Origin: Flavobacterium sp. ASV13
Lineage (GTDB): Bacteria; Bacteroidota; Bacteroidia; Flavobacteriales; Flavobacteriaceae
Length of the DNA: 64,000 nucleotides
Direction: 5' to 3'
Assembly (NCBI RefSeq): GCF_000745775.1
Contig: NZ_JQJY01000004.1
Coordinates: 310,001 to 374,000 of the forward strand
The notes under the pieces were generated by a model that saw only the letters and a program-made list of their open reading frames with translations, searched no databases and was not told the DNA's origin. Of this stretch, positions 16,961 to 26,726 are shown in pieces (within the stretch, counting starts at the first letter, position 1; every line of letters starts with the position of its first letter). Position numbers and translations under genes: made by a program.

Positions 16961-18838
16961 ATGCAAAAAATTGTTTACAGCTTAATTTTTCTCTTTTTGG
17001 CAGCATCTTTGAGTGCGCAGCGATTCCGTTCTTCATTACCTGATTATGAATCTTATAAGGCTTTTAAAGGAAGGCCTTTGTCTGATAAATTCTCCAATAT
17101 TGAGTCTGTTAAAATTGTTTACGATTTGAGGCAGAAAAAAATGTACTACTTTAACAGCCAACTTATTTCACATCATTATCAATTTGCAACTGAGTATCTG
17201 GGTTATGACAAAGATATCGATGTATTTAATAATGAAAATTACAGCGATAGTGAAAAAGAGAGAGACTATTTGCTTGGGAATTTAAATCACATTAAAGGAA
17301 CAGAAAAATGGATCTTTGAGCTTGCAGCTTCAGATCATATGAAAGTGTCTCAAATCGAATGGTTTTATAATCAGGTAAAAAACAGCTCTTTTATTGGCGA
17401 CAATCTTAAATTTTATCTGAATGATCCTGAGAAAATAGCATTATTCCAAGAAGGAAAATTTAAAATTCCTTGTGTAAAATCAGATTATATTTTTAATGAA
17501 ATTACCTACCAGCAAGTTGCCGGTGGCTCTGCAATTGGCATCCTCAAACAATACAAAATAAAGGATTTAGAGAAAACAAAACCCAATCCAGATGAAATTA
17601 TTATCCTTGACGGAACTCCAAACATATTACCAGAAGCGAAAGGCATAATTGTAAACGAACTTCAAACTCCGCTGAGTCATTTAGTGCTTTTGGGTAAAAA
17701 CCGAAAAATCCCGATAATGGCTTATAAAAACATTGATAAAGACAATAATATCAAAAGACTACTTTCTAAAAAAGTCGAATTCAAAACCGAAATTGATACT
17801 TTTTATTTGAAAGAAACAACAAAAAAAATCACTCAAAAAAATGCTTCAAAAAAGAAAATACTAACTCTAGACAATTCTGTAACTGAAATAATTGACCTCT
17901 CTTCTGTTCCCAAAAAAGGAGTAAATTATATTGGTTCCAAAGCACAAAACATGGCATATTTAATTGCTATTTCAAAAGATACGCCTTTTAAAACTCCTGA
18001 AAATGCTCATGCCATTCCTTTTTATTATTATACAAAACATATTCAGAAACCTTCTATTTCTGTTTTAATAACTGAGTTGCTGAACTATCCAAAAAAGGAT
18101 TCAATAGCTTGGAGAAATAAAAAACTGAAAGAAATTCGGGAAGCTATCAAAACAGAAAAAATTGATCCGGAACTGATTGCAAAGCTAAATGAGACTTTTA
18201 GAAATGCTTCTTTTAAAAACTTCAGATTCAGATCATCAACAAATGCCGAAGATTTAGATGATTTTAATGGCGCCGGATTATATGATTCTAAAACGGGAAT
18301 TTTAGGCGACAGTATAAAAAGTTTCGAAAAAGCAATCAAACAAGTTTGGGCGAGTGTATGGAACGAAGCATCTTATAATGAAAGAGAACTTTTTGGAATC
18401 GATCAGCACCAAATTGCGATGGGAGTTTTAGTCCATCGTTCTTTTCCTGAAGAAATTGCCAATGGAGTCGTAATTACAAAAAATATATTTAGAAGGAACT
18501 TTCCAGGATTTACGGTCAATGTTCAAAAGGGCGAAAATTCAGTAGTAAAACCCGAAAAAGGAGAAATTTGTGAACAATTTACTGCTTACCATATCAACGA
18601 AGGAAACGATGATGAAGATTTTGAAATTGATTACACCTCTAATTCAAATTTAAACAATAACGAGCCATTACTTACACGGAAAGAAATGAACCGTCTATAT
18701 ACTGTCAGCAAAACAATCGAATCTAAAATGTACCGATATTGGCGCAAAAACCAATTTCATCCTGTAGATATTGAGTTTAAAATTGTGGGCGAAAACAGGG
18801 ATTTATACATCAAACAAGTTAGGCCTTTTAATGAATAA
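16961..18838 (+). CDS. exported PEP/pyruvate-binding (ATP-grasp) domain protein
   Basis: 625 residues from the ATG at 16961; an upstream in-frame start at 16883 would bury the signal peptide. Residues 1-19 form a Sec signal (LAASLSAQ). The middle (about 225-255) resembles the phosphohistidine swivelling domain of PEP synthase/PPDK: TPLSHLVLLGKNRKIP with His240. A PPDK N-terminal-type ATP-grasp domain follows: FRSSTNAEDLDDFNGAGL (about 423-440), AMGVLVHRSFPEEIANGVV, and at the C-terminus PVDIEFKI...LYIKQVRPF. The order (swivel first, ATP-grasp last) is the reverse of PEP synthase and there is no PEP-binding barrel. An ATP-using domain outside the cytoplasm is unusual. Function unknown. Confidence 0.8.
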   Translation: MQKIVYSLIFLFLAASLSAQRFRSSLPDYESYKAFKGRPLSDKFSNIESVKIVYDLRQKKMYYFNSQLISHHYQFATEYLGYDKDIDVFNNENYSDSEKERDYLLGNLNHIKGTEKWIFELAASDHMKVSQIEWFYNQVKNSSFIGDNLKFYLNDPEKIALFQEGKFKIPCVKSDYIFNEITYQQVAGGSAIGILKQYKIKDLEKTKPNPDEIIILDGTPNILPEAKGIIVNELQTPLSHLVLLGKNRKIPIMAYKNIDKDNNIKRLLSKKVEFKTEIDTFYLKETTKKITQKNASKKKILTLDNSVTEIIDLSSVPKKGVNYIGSKAQNMAYLIAISKDTPFKTPENAHAIPFYYYTKHIQKPSISVLITELLNYPKKDSIAWRNKKLKEIREAIKTEKIDPELIAKLNETFRNASFKNFRFRSSTNAEDLDDFNGAGLYDSKTGILGDSIKSFEKAIKQVWASVWNEASYNERELFGIDQHQIAMGVLVHRSFPEEIANGVVITKNIFRRNFPGFTVNVQKGENSVVKPEKGEICEQFTAYHINEGNDDEDFEIDYTSNSNLNNNEPLLTRKEMNRLYTVSKTIESKMYRYWRKNQFHPVDIEFKIVGENRDLYIKQVRPFNE

Positions 18839-19396
18839 TCAATAAAAAACTTGTAGATCAATTTCATTAGAAACGCCGTTTACGAGAACTATTTTGAATT
18901 CAAAATCGGTTATATTGATTTTTTCTTCGACAACTTTTCGAATTTTTTTATTATCTAAAGAAAAACCGTTTTCCAGCGGAATTTTCAAATCGATTGTGTT
19001 CAAATATTTTGAAGCTTTTTTGTTGACAATAATTGATGCAGCAACATAAAATCCAATAATAATGATTTGAAAAAATAGCAAAATTTCTATTTTTTCAAAA
19101 GGATACATGATATCTAAAATAGAAAGCGTAATTGTTGCAAAAAGAAAGATGATTGCATTTACGGTAAAAGATTGTGTTCTGAATCGTAAAATCGAAAAAA
19201 TGGCAAACAAACCAAACCCAATCCCAACTCCAATTTCAATTTTGGTAAACAAATAACAAAGTGAAAAGGTACAAAGTCCCACAATTACCATCAATGGATT
19301 TATGGTTTCATTGTCTTTTCTGTTGGAGAAAAAATACAAAACCAAAATTGAAAAAAACAACAAAAAAAATCTGCCTATTAGTTCGTTTAAATCCAT
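18839..19396 (-). CDS. DUF4956 family membrane protein
   Basis: 185 residues. Four hydrophobic segments (about 6-22, 32-50, 54-70 with GIGFGLFAIFSILRFRT, 78-120) are followed by a cytoplasmic C-terminal domain of about 65 residues (FSLDNKKIRKVVEEKINITDFEFKIVLVNGVSNEIDLQVFY). The LRFRTQSF motif after the third helix is characteristic of DUF4956; the family may be linked to VTC/CotH polyphosphate or spore-coat genes elsewhere, but none is here. Its TGA stop directly abuts the TAA of the convergent ATP-grasp gene, with no spacer. Confidence 0.85.
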   Translation of the reverse strand: MDLNELIGRFFLLFFSILVLYFFSNRKDNETINPLMVIVGLCTFSLCYLFTKIEIGVGIGFGLFAIFSILRFRTQSFTVNAIIFLFATITLSILDIMYPFEKIEILLFFQIIIIGFYVAASIIVNKKASKYLNTIDLKIPLENGFSLDNKKIRKVVEEKINITDFEFKIVLVNGVSNEIDLQVFY

Positions 19397-19435
19397 TTTT
19401 TTTTAAAGTGTTAGTCAACCAAATTTAAAAAAAGT

Positions 19436-19490
19436 TTGCCACGAATTCATGAATTAATTTTAGAATAAAAAATTCGCGAATTTGTGGCAA
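19436..19490. repeat. extragenic inverted repeat (GCCACGAATT family)
   Basis: Arms 19436-19455 and 19471-19490 match at 17 of 20 positions. The family is shared with 33930-33982. Located between two minus-strand genes; a terminator role for the YwqK-like gene's neighbour is possible. Confidence 0.65.
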
Positions 19491-19516
19491 AAAAAATCTT
19501 TTATAAAGTAGATATA

Positions 19517-20221
19517 TTATTCCATTTTAGGCTTAGAGTCAGCTTGATAATTGCTTTTTGGGTCGCTCATATTTACTTCTTTCGTTAATTTTCCTTTTAA
19601 GTAAAATTGCCATCTTCCGACTTTTTTTCCATTCAGAAATTTTCCTTTAGAAGCCATTACACCATCTGAATCATAAAAAATTGCATCGCCGTTATATAAA
19701 TTATCTTTAAAAATTGATTGCTCTAAAAGAATCGTATTTTGCCCATATTTTTTATAAATACCTTCTTTTAAACCATTCTTGTATGTCATTTCTTCAGCAA
19801 TTTTCGCATCAGGATAATATACAGAACGTGTTCCTTCTAGCTTTCCGTTTTTATAATTTTCAAGTGTCATCACAACCTTTGATGCTTTGTGGTAATATTT
19901 CCATTCGCCTTCACGCGATTTTCCAATTTCTTTTCCCTCGCTTACTTTATTCTTATTTTGATCGAAAAAAATAGTGTAAGAACTTCCATCATTTGCAGTA
20001 AAATCACGGGTCGCAATTACGTCACCTTTTTTAGTGTCATCAAAAAACTTGAAAATTCCGGTTTCTTTTCCGTGATCAAAAGTTCCTTCATAACGAGGAC
20101 GTTTAGAGATTTCGTAAGTTCCTTTCCAAACCCCATCCTTTTTTCCGTTAGAATCAACCTTATTAAAATCCTGAGAAAAAGCTACACTACTTATTAAAAA
20201 TAATATCCAAAATTTTTTCAT
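19517..20221 (-). CDS. YwqK-like MORN-repeat secreted protein
   Basis: 234 residues. Signal peptide 1-16 (SSVAFSQ). The mature protein is built from repeats of about 20-24 residues of the form G-x-W-x-Y-Y...G-x-x-x-E-x-x-Y/F-x-x-G-K/L (for example REGEWKYYHK, LEGTRSVYYPDAKI, KEGIYKKYGQN, YNGDAIFYDSDG, KVGRWQFYLKG). These are MORN_2 repeats as in YwqK-family proteins. Databases often label the family as an antitoxin, but no toxin gene is adjacent and the protein is exported, so I do not infer a toxin-antitoxin role. Likely a periplasmic or outer-membrane protein of unknown job. Confidence 0.85.
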   Translation of the reverse strand: MKKFWILFLISSVAFSQDFNKVDSNGKKDGVWKGTYEISKRPRYEGTFDHGKETGIFKFFDDTKKGDVIATRDFTANDGSSYTIFFDQNKNKVSEGKEIGKSREGEWKYYHKASKVVMTLENYKNGKLEGTRSVYYPDAKIAEEMTYKNGLKEGIYKKYGQNTILLEQSIFKDNLYNGDAIFYDSDGVMASKGKFLNGKKVGRWQFYLKGKLTKEVNMSDPKSNYQADSKPKME

Positions 20222-20528
20222 AATTCGTTTTTCTTTATAACAACAAATATTCAGTTTTAGTATTGCAAAAGTATAACCAATTTTACTTTTATCCTGATTT
20301 TTAAAGTCTCAAAATTTATTTTAAATATTGTTTACTTTTTCTTTGGTTAATTAAAAACACAAAAACTACACAACAGCACAAAATACAGTCAATCTACTAA
20401 CAATCAACATTTTAAACCTTTAAACAAAAGAGTTAAATCTTTATTAAATTTAATATTTGTTTAATATTTTATTAAAAATGTTAAACAAAATTTATAATTT
20501 AGCCAGACAAACGAAAAAAAACAATATC
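20222..20528. other. divergent intergenic region, 307 bp
   Basis: Very AT-rich region between the YwqK-like gene (leftward) and the fasciclin gene (rightward). It must hold both promoters. Repeated TTAAA/TTTAAA words occur near 20400-20500, but I could not fix a clear -33/-7 pair. No small ORF supported. A start upstream at 20457 for the fasciclin gene is unlikely (see that entry). Confidence 0.4.
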
Positions 20529-21503
20529 ATGAAAACAATTAAAATTAAATTAATTGCTTTTTTAGCGTTAATTACTTTCGTCACTGTTTCCTGCAACAAT
20601 GATGACGATTCTAGTCAGACTCCCCAAACAATTGTATCAATTGCGCAAGCAAATCCAAATTTAAGCTCATTAACTGCCGCCTTACAAAAAGCAGATTTAG
20701 CCACAACATTAAAATCTTCTGGTTCCTTCACTGTTTTTGCCCCAACAAATGCGGCCTTTAGTGCTTTTTTAACTGCAAACGGTTATTCAGATCTCAATGC
20801 CGTACCTGTTCCTATACTTAAGGAAATATTATTAAATCACGTTTTAAGTACTAAAGTAAAATCAACCGAAATTGCAACAGGTTATGTTAAAACATTAGCC
20901 AAAGGAGGTACTTCAACCACAAACAACATAAGCATGTATCTCGAAAAAAATTCTGGTGTTGATATTAATGGAGGAAAAGCAAATGGCGGAGCAACGGTGA
21001 CTATTGCTGATATCCCCGCTTCTAATGGTATTATCCATGTTGTAGATGGCGTAATTGGTCTGCCAACTATTGTAAATCATGCAATTGCCAATAAAAATTT
21101 CACCACTCTTGTAGCGGCTTTAACTTACAATCCATCGTCAGGATTTGCCGGAATTTTATCAGGAACTGCTAGTTCGCCTTTCACTGTTTTTGCTCCAACT
21201 AATACTGCTTTTTCGAGTTTTTTAACTGAAACTGGATATTCTGGACTTGCTGCCATTCCTGCTAATGTTTTAGAAACAACCCTAAAATATCATGTGGTTG
21301 CCGGCGCAAATGTATTATCAAGTTCTTTGACAAACGGACAAGTCGTAAGCACTTTTGCTGGTCAGAATTTTACGATTGGATTAACCGGCGGAGCAAAAAT
21401 TACTGATGCAAACAATAGAGTCAGTAATATTATAGCTACTGATGTACAATGTTCAAATGGAGTTATTCATGTAATTGATAAAGTCCTATTGCCTAAATTT
21501 TAA
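20529..21503 (+). CDS. lipoprotein with two fasciclin domains
   Basis: 324 residues from the ATG at 20529, which begins a clean lipoprotein signal; the frame is open to 20457 but those residues are not signal-like. Lipobox cysteine at 22 (TVSCNNDDDSS); the run of Asp just after Cys resembles the lipoprotein export signal that sends lipoproteins to the cell surface in Bacteroidota. Two fasciclin (FAS1) domains follow, about 38-180 and 185-322. Each has FTVFAPTNAAFSAF/FTVFAPTNTAFSSF (H1) and GIIHVVDGVI/GVIHVIDKVL (H2). FAS1 proteins mediate adhesion. Ends at a strong terminator. Confidence 0.92.
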   Translation: MKTIKIKLIAFLALITFVTVSCNNDDDSSQTPQTIVSIAQANPNLSSLTAALQKADLATTLKSSGSFTVFAPTNAAFSAFLTANGYSDLNAVPVPILKEILLNHVLSTKVKSTEIATGYVKTLAKGGTSTTNNISMYLEKNSGVDINGGKANGGATVTIADIPASNGIIHVVDGVIGLPTIVNHAIANKNFTTLVAALTYNPSSGFAGILSGTASSPFTVFAPTNTAFSSFLTETGYSGLAAIPANVLETTLKYHVVAGANVLSSSLTNGQVVSTFAGQNFTIGLTGGAKITDANNRVSNIIATDVQCSNGVIHVIDKVLLPKF

Positions 21504-21507
21504 CCAC

Positions 21508-21547
21508 AAAAAAACCGTCTCGTTAAAAAACGAGACGGTTTTTTCTA
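21508..21547 (+). terminator. Rho-independent terminator
   Basis: Stem AAAACCGTCTCG (21511-21522) with its complement (21531-21542), loop TTAAAAAA, then a T run. It is close to symmetrical and may serve the convergent yidC gene too. Confidence 0.9.
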
Positions 21548-21561
21548 TATAATAAATAAAA

Positions 21562-23475
21562 TTATTTCTTTTTATTCTGAGCTTTTGCTGCTTCTTGCTG
21601 CTCCATAACTTCTTGAAGACGTTGCTGGAATTTGCTTGGCTTTTTAGGCTCTTTTTGTTTATTTTCCTGAATTTGAGCGTGAATTTTATTACTGTCCACG
21701 ATATAATTCTTAATCACAAACATAATTCCAATCGTAATTAAGTTTGAAATAAAGTTATACAAACTCAATCCAGCACCATAATTATTGAAGAAAAGCAACA
21801 TCATTAATGGCGAAACATAAATCATGATCTTCATCATCTTAGCCATATCCGGCATTCCTTCTTGCTGAGGCGCAGCCATCTGTTGATCTCCAGAAGTCAT
21901 TTTCATGTAGAAGAAAATTGCAACTGCAGCTAAGATTGGGAATAAACTGATGTGATCTCCATAAACTGGAATTGTAAATGGTAATTTTACAACAGCATCA
22001 AATGATGATAAATCGTCTGCCCAAAGGAAACCTTTTTGTCTCAACTCAAAAGCTGCCGGGAAAAACTGGAACGATGCATACATAAAAGGAAGCTGAATCA
22101 AAGCCGGAATACATCCTGCCATTGGGTTTACTCCTGCTTTGTTGTACAGTTTCATTGTTTCCTGTTGCTTTTTCATTGGGTCTTTTTTGTATTTTTCTCC
22201 CAACTCTGTAATATCAGGTCTTAAAACTTTCATTTTAGCCTGAGACAAGAATGATTTATAGGTAATTGGAGACATCGCCAATTTGATGATAATTGTAAAG
22301 ATGATAATCGCAATACCCAATGACAATCCGATTGTTGAACTTAAGAATCCAAACAAAGGAATAAAGATCCATTTGTTGATCCATCCAAAAATTCCCCATC
22401 CTAACGGAATAATTTTTTCGAAATTTTTGTCGTAAGCTTTTAATGTTTTATAATCTGCCGGACCAAAATATAAGCTCATTTTATAATCTACTTCTCCATT
22501 TGAGAATGCTAAAGGCAAATTAGCTCTGAATTGTTTTGTAAAAACAGTATCAATTTTTTCGTCTTTAACTAAGTTATCTGATTGTAGTTTTGATGTTTCA
22601 AAAGGCTTTTCAGTTGCTAGAATTGTAGTGAAAAAATGTTGTTTAAAAGCAACAAAACTAACTTTTTCAGGAGTTTCCTCTTTTCCTTGTCCTGTAGAAT
22701 TTACATTACTGTATTTTGATTCTTCGTATTTGTAATCAATCTGAGAAAAACGGTTCTCATATGAAATACTTTTTTCGTTTCTGTATGTTCTTAAATCCCA
22801 TTGTAAATCCAATGGTTTAGAAGAATTTAAAACTTTATTCAATCCTTGAGAACGAACGTCAAAACCAACTAAATAATCATTTGGTTTTAAAACATATTTG
22901 TACTCTAAAAATTCATTAGCACCTGCTTTCAAACGCATTGACAAAACCTGATCTTGACCAACTTTTTCTAATGTTGGCTCAAAATACAAATCTTTAGAAT
23001 TTAAAGTTCTATTGTCAGCAGTCTGTAACTGAATATTTAAGTTTGAATTGTTATCTTTAATTAATTCAACTAATTGTTTTGAACCTTTTTTAAACTTTTC
23101 GAATTCTTTTAAAGTTGCTTCAACAATATAACCACCCTTATTAGCAATTTTTAATTTAATCTTTTCGTTTTCGATTGTTGTAAAAGATTCTTTTGCAGAA
23201 GGAAGCGTTGCAGAATAAGCAAAACCACCTAAATTTTTTTGCAATTGCGCTAATTGAACAGTATCACCAGGTGTTGCAGCTGTTACTGGTGCAACAACAG
23301 TTTTAGCTTTATCAGCTTTTGCCTGAGCTTCTTGTTTAGCAACTAATTCTTTCTTGGCTTTTTCAGCAGCAATTTCCTTCTCAGAAGGTTGATTTTGGTA
23401 CATAATCCAAATCAAAATTCCAAATATCAATACAAAACCAATGATTGAATTAAGGTCTAATTTTTTTTCTTCCAT
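21562..23475 (-). CDS. yidC: membrane protein insertase YidC
   Basis: 637 residues. N-terminal membrane segment (about 9-24), a large periplasmic beta-domain (about 60-360) typical of the Gram-negative YidC type, then the insertase core with five further hydrophobic segments. Core motifs IGLSLGIAIIIFTIIIKLAMSPI, YNKAGVNPMAGCIPALIQLPF and the C-terminal NNYGAGLSLYNFISN are visible. The tail is Lys/Gln-rich (ribosome-contacting). Inserts inner-membrane proteins with or without SecYEG. It lies 79 bases downstream of pyrG on the same strand, an arrangement shared with other flavobacteria to my recollection. Confidence 0.97.
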   Translation of the reverse strand: MEEKKLDLNSIIGFVLIFGILIWIMYQNQPSEKEIAAEKAKKELVAKQEAQAKADKAKTVVAPVTAATPGDTVQLAQLQKNLGGFAYSATLPSAKESFTTIENEKIKLKIANKGGYIVEATLKEFEKFKKGSKQLVELIKDNNSNLNIQLQTADNRTLNSKDLYFEPTLEKVGQDQVLSMRLKAGANEFLEYKYVLKPNDYLVGFDVRSQGLNKVLNSSKPLDLQWDLRTYRNEKSISYENRFSQIDYKYEESKYSNVNSTGQGKEETPEKVSFVAFKQHFFTTILATEKPFETSKLQSDNLVKDEKIDTVFTKQFRANLPLAFSNGEVDYKMSLYFGPADYKTLKAYDKNFEKIIPLGWGIFGWINKWIFIPLFGFLSSTIGLSLGIAIIIFTIIIKLAMSPITYKSFLSQAKMKVLRPDITELGEKYKKDPMKKQQETMKLYNKAGVNPMAGCIPALIQLPFMYASFQFFPAAFELRQKGFLWADDLSSFDAVVKLPFTIPVYGDHISLFPILAAVAIFFYMKMTSGDQQMAAPQQEGMPDMAKMMKIMIYVSPLMMLLFFNNYGAGLSLYNFISNLITIGIMFVIKNYIVDSNKIHAQIQENKQKEPKKPSKFQQRLQEVMEQQEAAKAQNKKK

Positions 23476-23554
23476 TATTAATTAAAAAAGTTATTCGTTT
23501 GAGGCTATTAGTATTCGTTTAATTTAAAAGTTACAGTCTCTTAGAATATAATTA

Positions 23555-25219
<1,665 letters not shown>

Positions 25220-25400
25220 TTAATTAGACAATTTATCAAATAGAGAATGAGATAATTTTGTAAATTTTTAAACAAATCGATTAGTTGTTTCTGTAATCGA
25301 TAATTTTAAGTTTTAATTGGGAATATTTTTGAAGAATGTCTTTGTATTGGTTTTAATATTGTTTTTTTTTTTAACATCTAATACAATAAATTTAAAACAA

Positions 25401-26726
25401 TTATTTTAGTTTATATTTTAAATTATCAAAGAAGCGTTCAATTAGTCTTCGATCCTCAGTAATGATTTCTGCACTTCCTTTTGCTTCAGCATGAAAATTT
25501 AATTCAACACCATAATTGGTTTTCAATCCAAAGGGTAAACTAACATCTACGAGATAAGAATTAACTTTATTTTGGTTATCAGACAAAGCCTGTTGATTTG
25601 TTGCAAGTGAAATTCTTCTTACTTTTCCTTTTATTGAACCATATTCATTGTACGGATAATTATTAAGTTTAATAATAACACTTTGCCCTATTTTTACTTT
25701 TCCCGATCCGTTTTCTGGCAAATTAACTTGCCCAATTAGTTGGTTATTATCTGGTACAATTTTAAATAATTCTTGACCTGACTGAATATAATCATTGGTT
25801 TTAATAAAATTTAGAAAATCAATTTTACCTTCAATAGGAGAAACAAAAACATAAGTTCGTTCCCATTTTTTCACTGCATCAGCCAACTCATAGTAGCTGT
25901 TAAACAAATTAACTACAAGTTCTCTTTCCTTAACCGCTTTTTCAATTGCAATAACCTGAGCTTTATTCTGAGCTTCATTTATCTGATAAGCTGTATTATT
26001 AATTTCCTTGTCAATAGCATAATAGTCTAATTCACTGTTCGCTTTAGCAATAAGTGAATGCTCAATATCAGCTTTAGAAGTTACATCCTTTGCAAATAGT
26101 GTTGAGTCTTTTTTAAATAGACTTTGAGATATTTTATACTTTATTTTTTGATTTATAGCGTCATTTTTCAGTTGAGAAAATTTAGCTACTTGCAATTCTA
26201 ATAACTTCTGATTTATTCGTTTTTGAAATTCATAAGGCTGTTGTACTGAATAATCCAAATATTGATATAACGAATTTAAAAAATTAAAATATTTGTTATT
26301 TATTTCACCTAGTGATAGATTTTCTGGAAATGAATGACGATTTTCTTTATAACTAAGCTGATGAATATTTGTTTTATAAAGCATTTTGTCTAAAAGCTTC
26401 ACATCTTCCAAATTCGCTTCATTTTTTATATAAGCCAAATATTCATCTCTTTTAACTTTCGCTTCAGATTTATTGACCAATAAAATAATATTTCCCGAAG
26501 TTGAAGCTATAAGCTTAACCGGAGCCTGACGTGTATTTATAACAATCTGACCAGCTAATATCGATGGATATTTTATAAGATAGCCAAATAAAAGCAGAAG
26601 CAAAACCAAACCAATTACAACGCCACTAATTGTTAGTCCAAATTTAGTTGGCATTCTTTCAATTATTGAAGCCACTTCTTCTGTTCTATTTTCATTAAGT
26701 GTTTTGTGAAATCCTTTTTTAACCAT
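25401..26726 (-). CDS. HlyD-type membrane fusion protein of a C39 ABC exporter
   Basis: 441 residues. Cytoplasmic N-terminus, one transmembrane segment (31-51), then an HlyD layout: lipoyl-like half (PVKLIASTSGNIILLVNKSE), a long helical hairpin region (about 100-270, rich in Lys/Glu/Gln), the second lipoyl half (FVSPIEGKIDFLNFIKTNDYI) and a C-terminal beta-barrel. It bridges the inner-membrane ABC exporter to an outer-membrane channel such as TolC, which is not encoded here. The start overlaps the end of the exporter gene by 8 bases, so the two are translated together. Last gene of the export operon. Confidence 0.9.
   Translation of the reverse strand: MVKKGFHKTLNENRTEEVASIIERMPTKFGLTISGVVIGLVLLLLLFGYLIKYPSILAGQIVINTRQAPVKLIASTSGNIILLVNKSEAKVKRDEYLAYIKNEANLEDVKLLDKMLYKTNIHQLSYKENRHSFPENLSLGEINNKYFNFLNSLYQYLDYSVQQPYEFQKRINQKLLELQVAKFSQLKNDAINQKIKYKISQSLFKKDSTLFAKDVTSKADIEHSLIAKANSELDYYAIDKEINNTAYQINEAQNKAQVIAIEKAVKERELVVNLFNSYYELADAVKKWERTYVFVSPIEGKIDFLNFIKTNDYIQSGQELFKIVPDNNQLIGQVNLPENGSGKVKIGQSVIIKLNNYPYNEYGSIKGKVRRISLATNQQALSDNQNKVNSYLVDVSLPFGLKTNYGVELNFHAEAKGSAEIITEDRRLIERFFDNLKYKLK

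Noticed and set aside
19517..20221. Antitoxin of a toxin-antitoxin pair (usual database label of YwqK)
   Set aside because: The protein is exported and no small toxin gene adjoins it; only the MORN-type repeats are supported.
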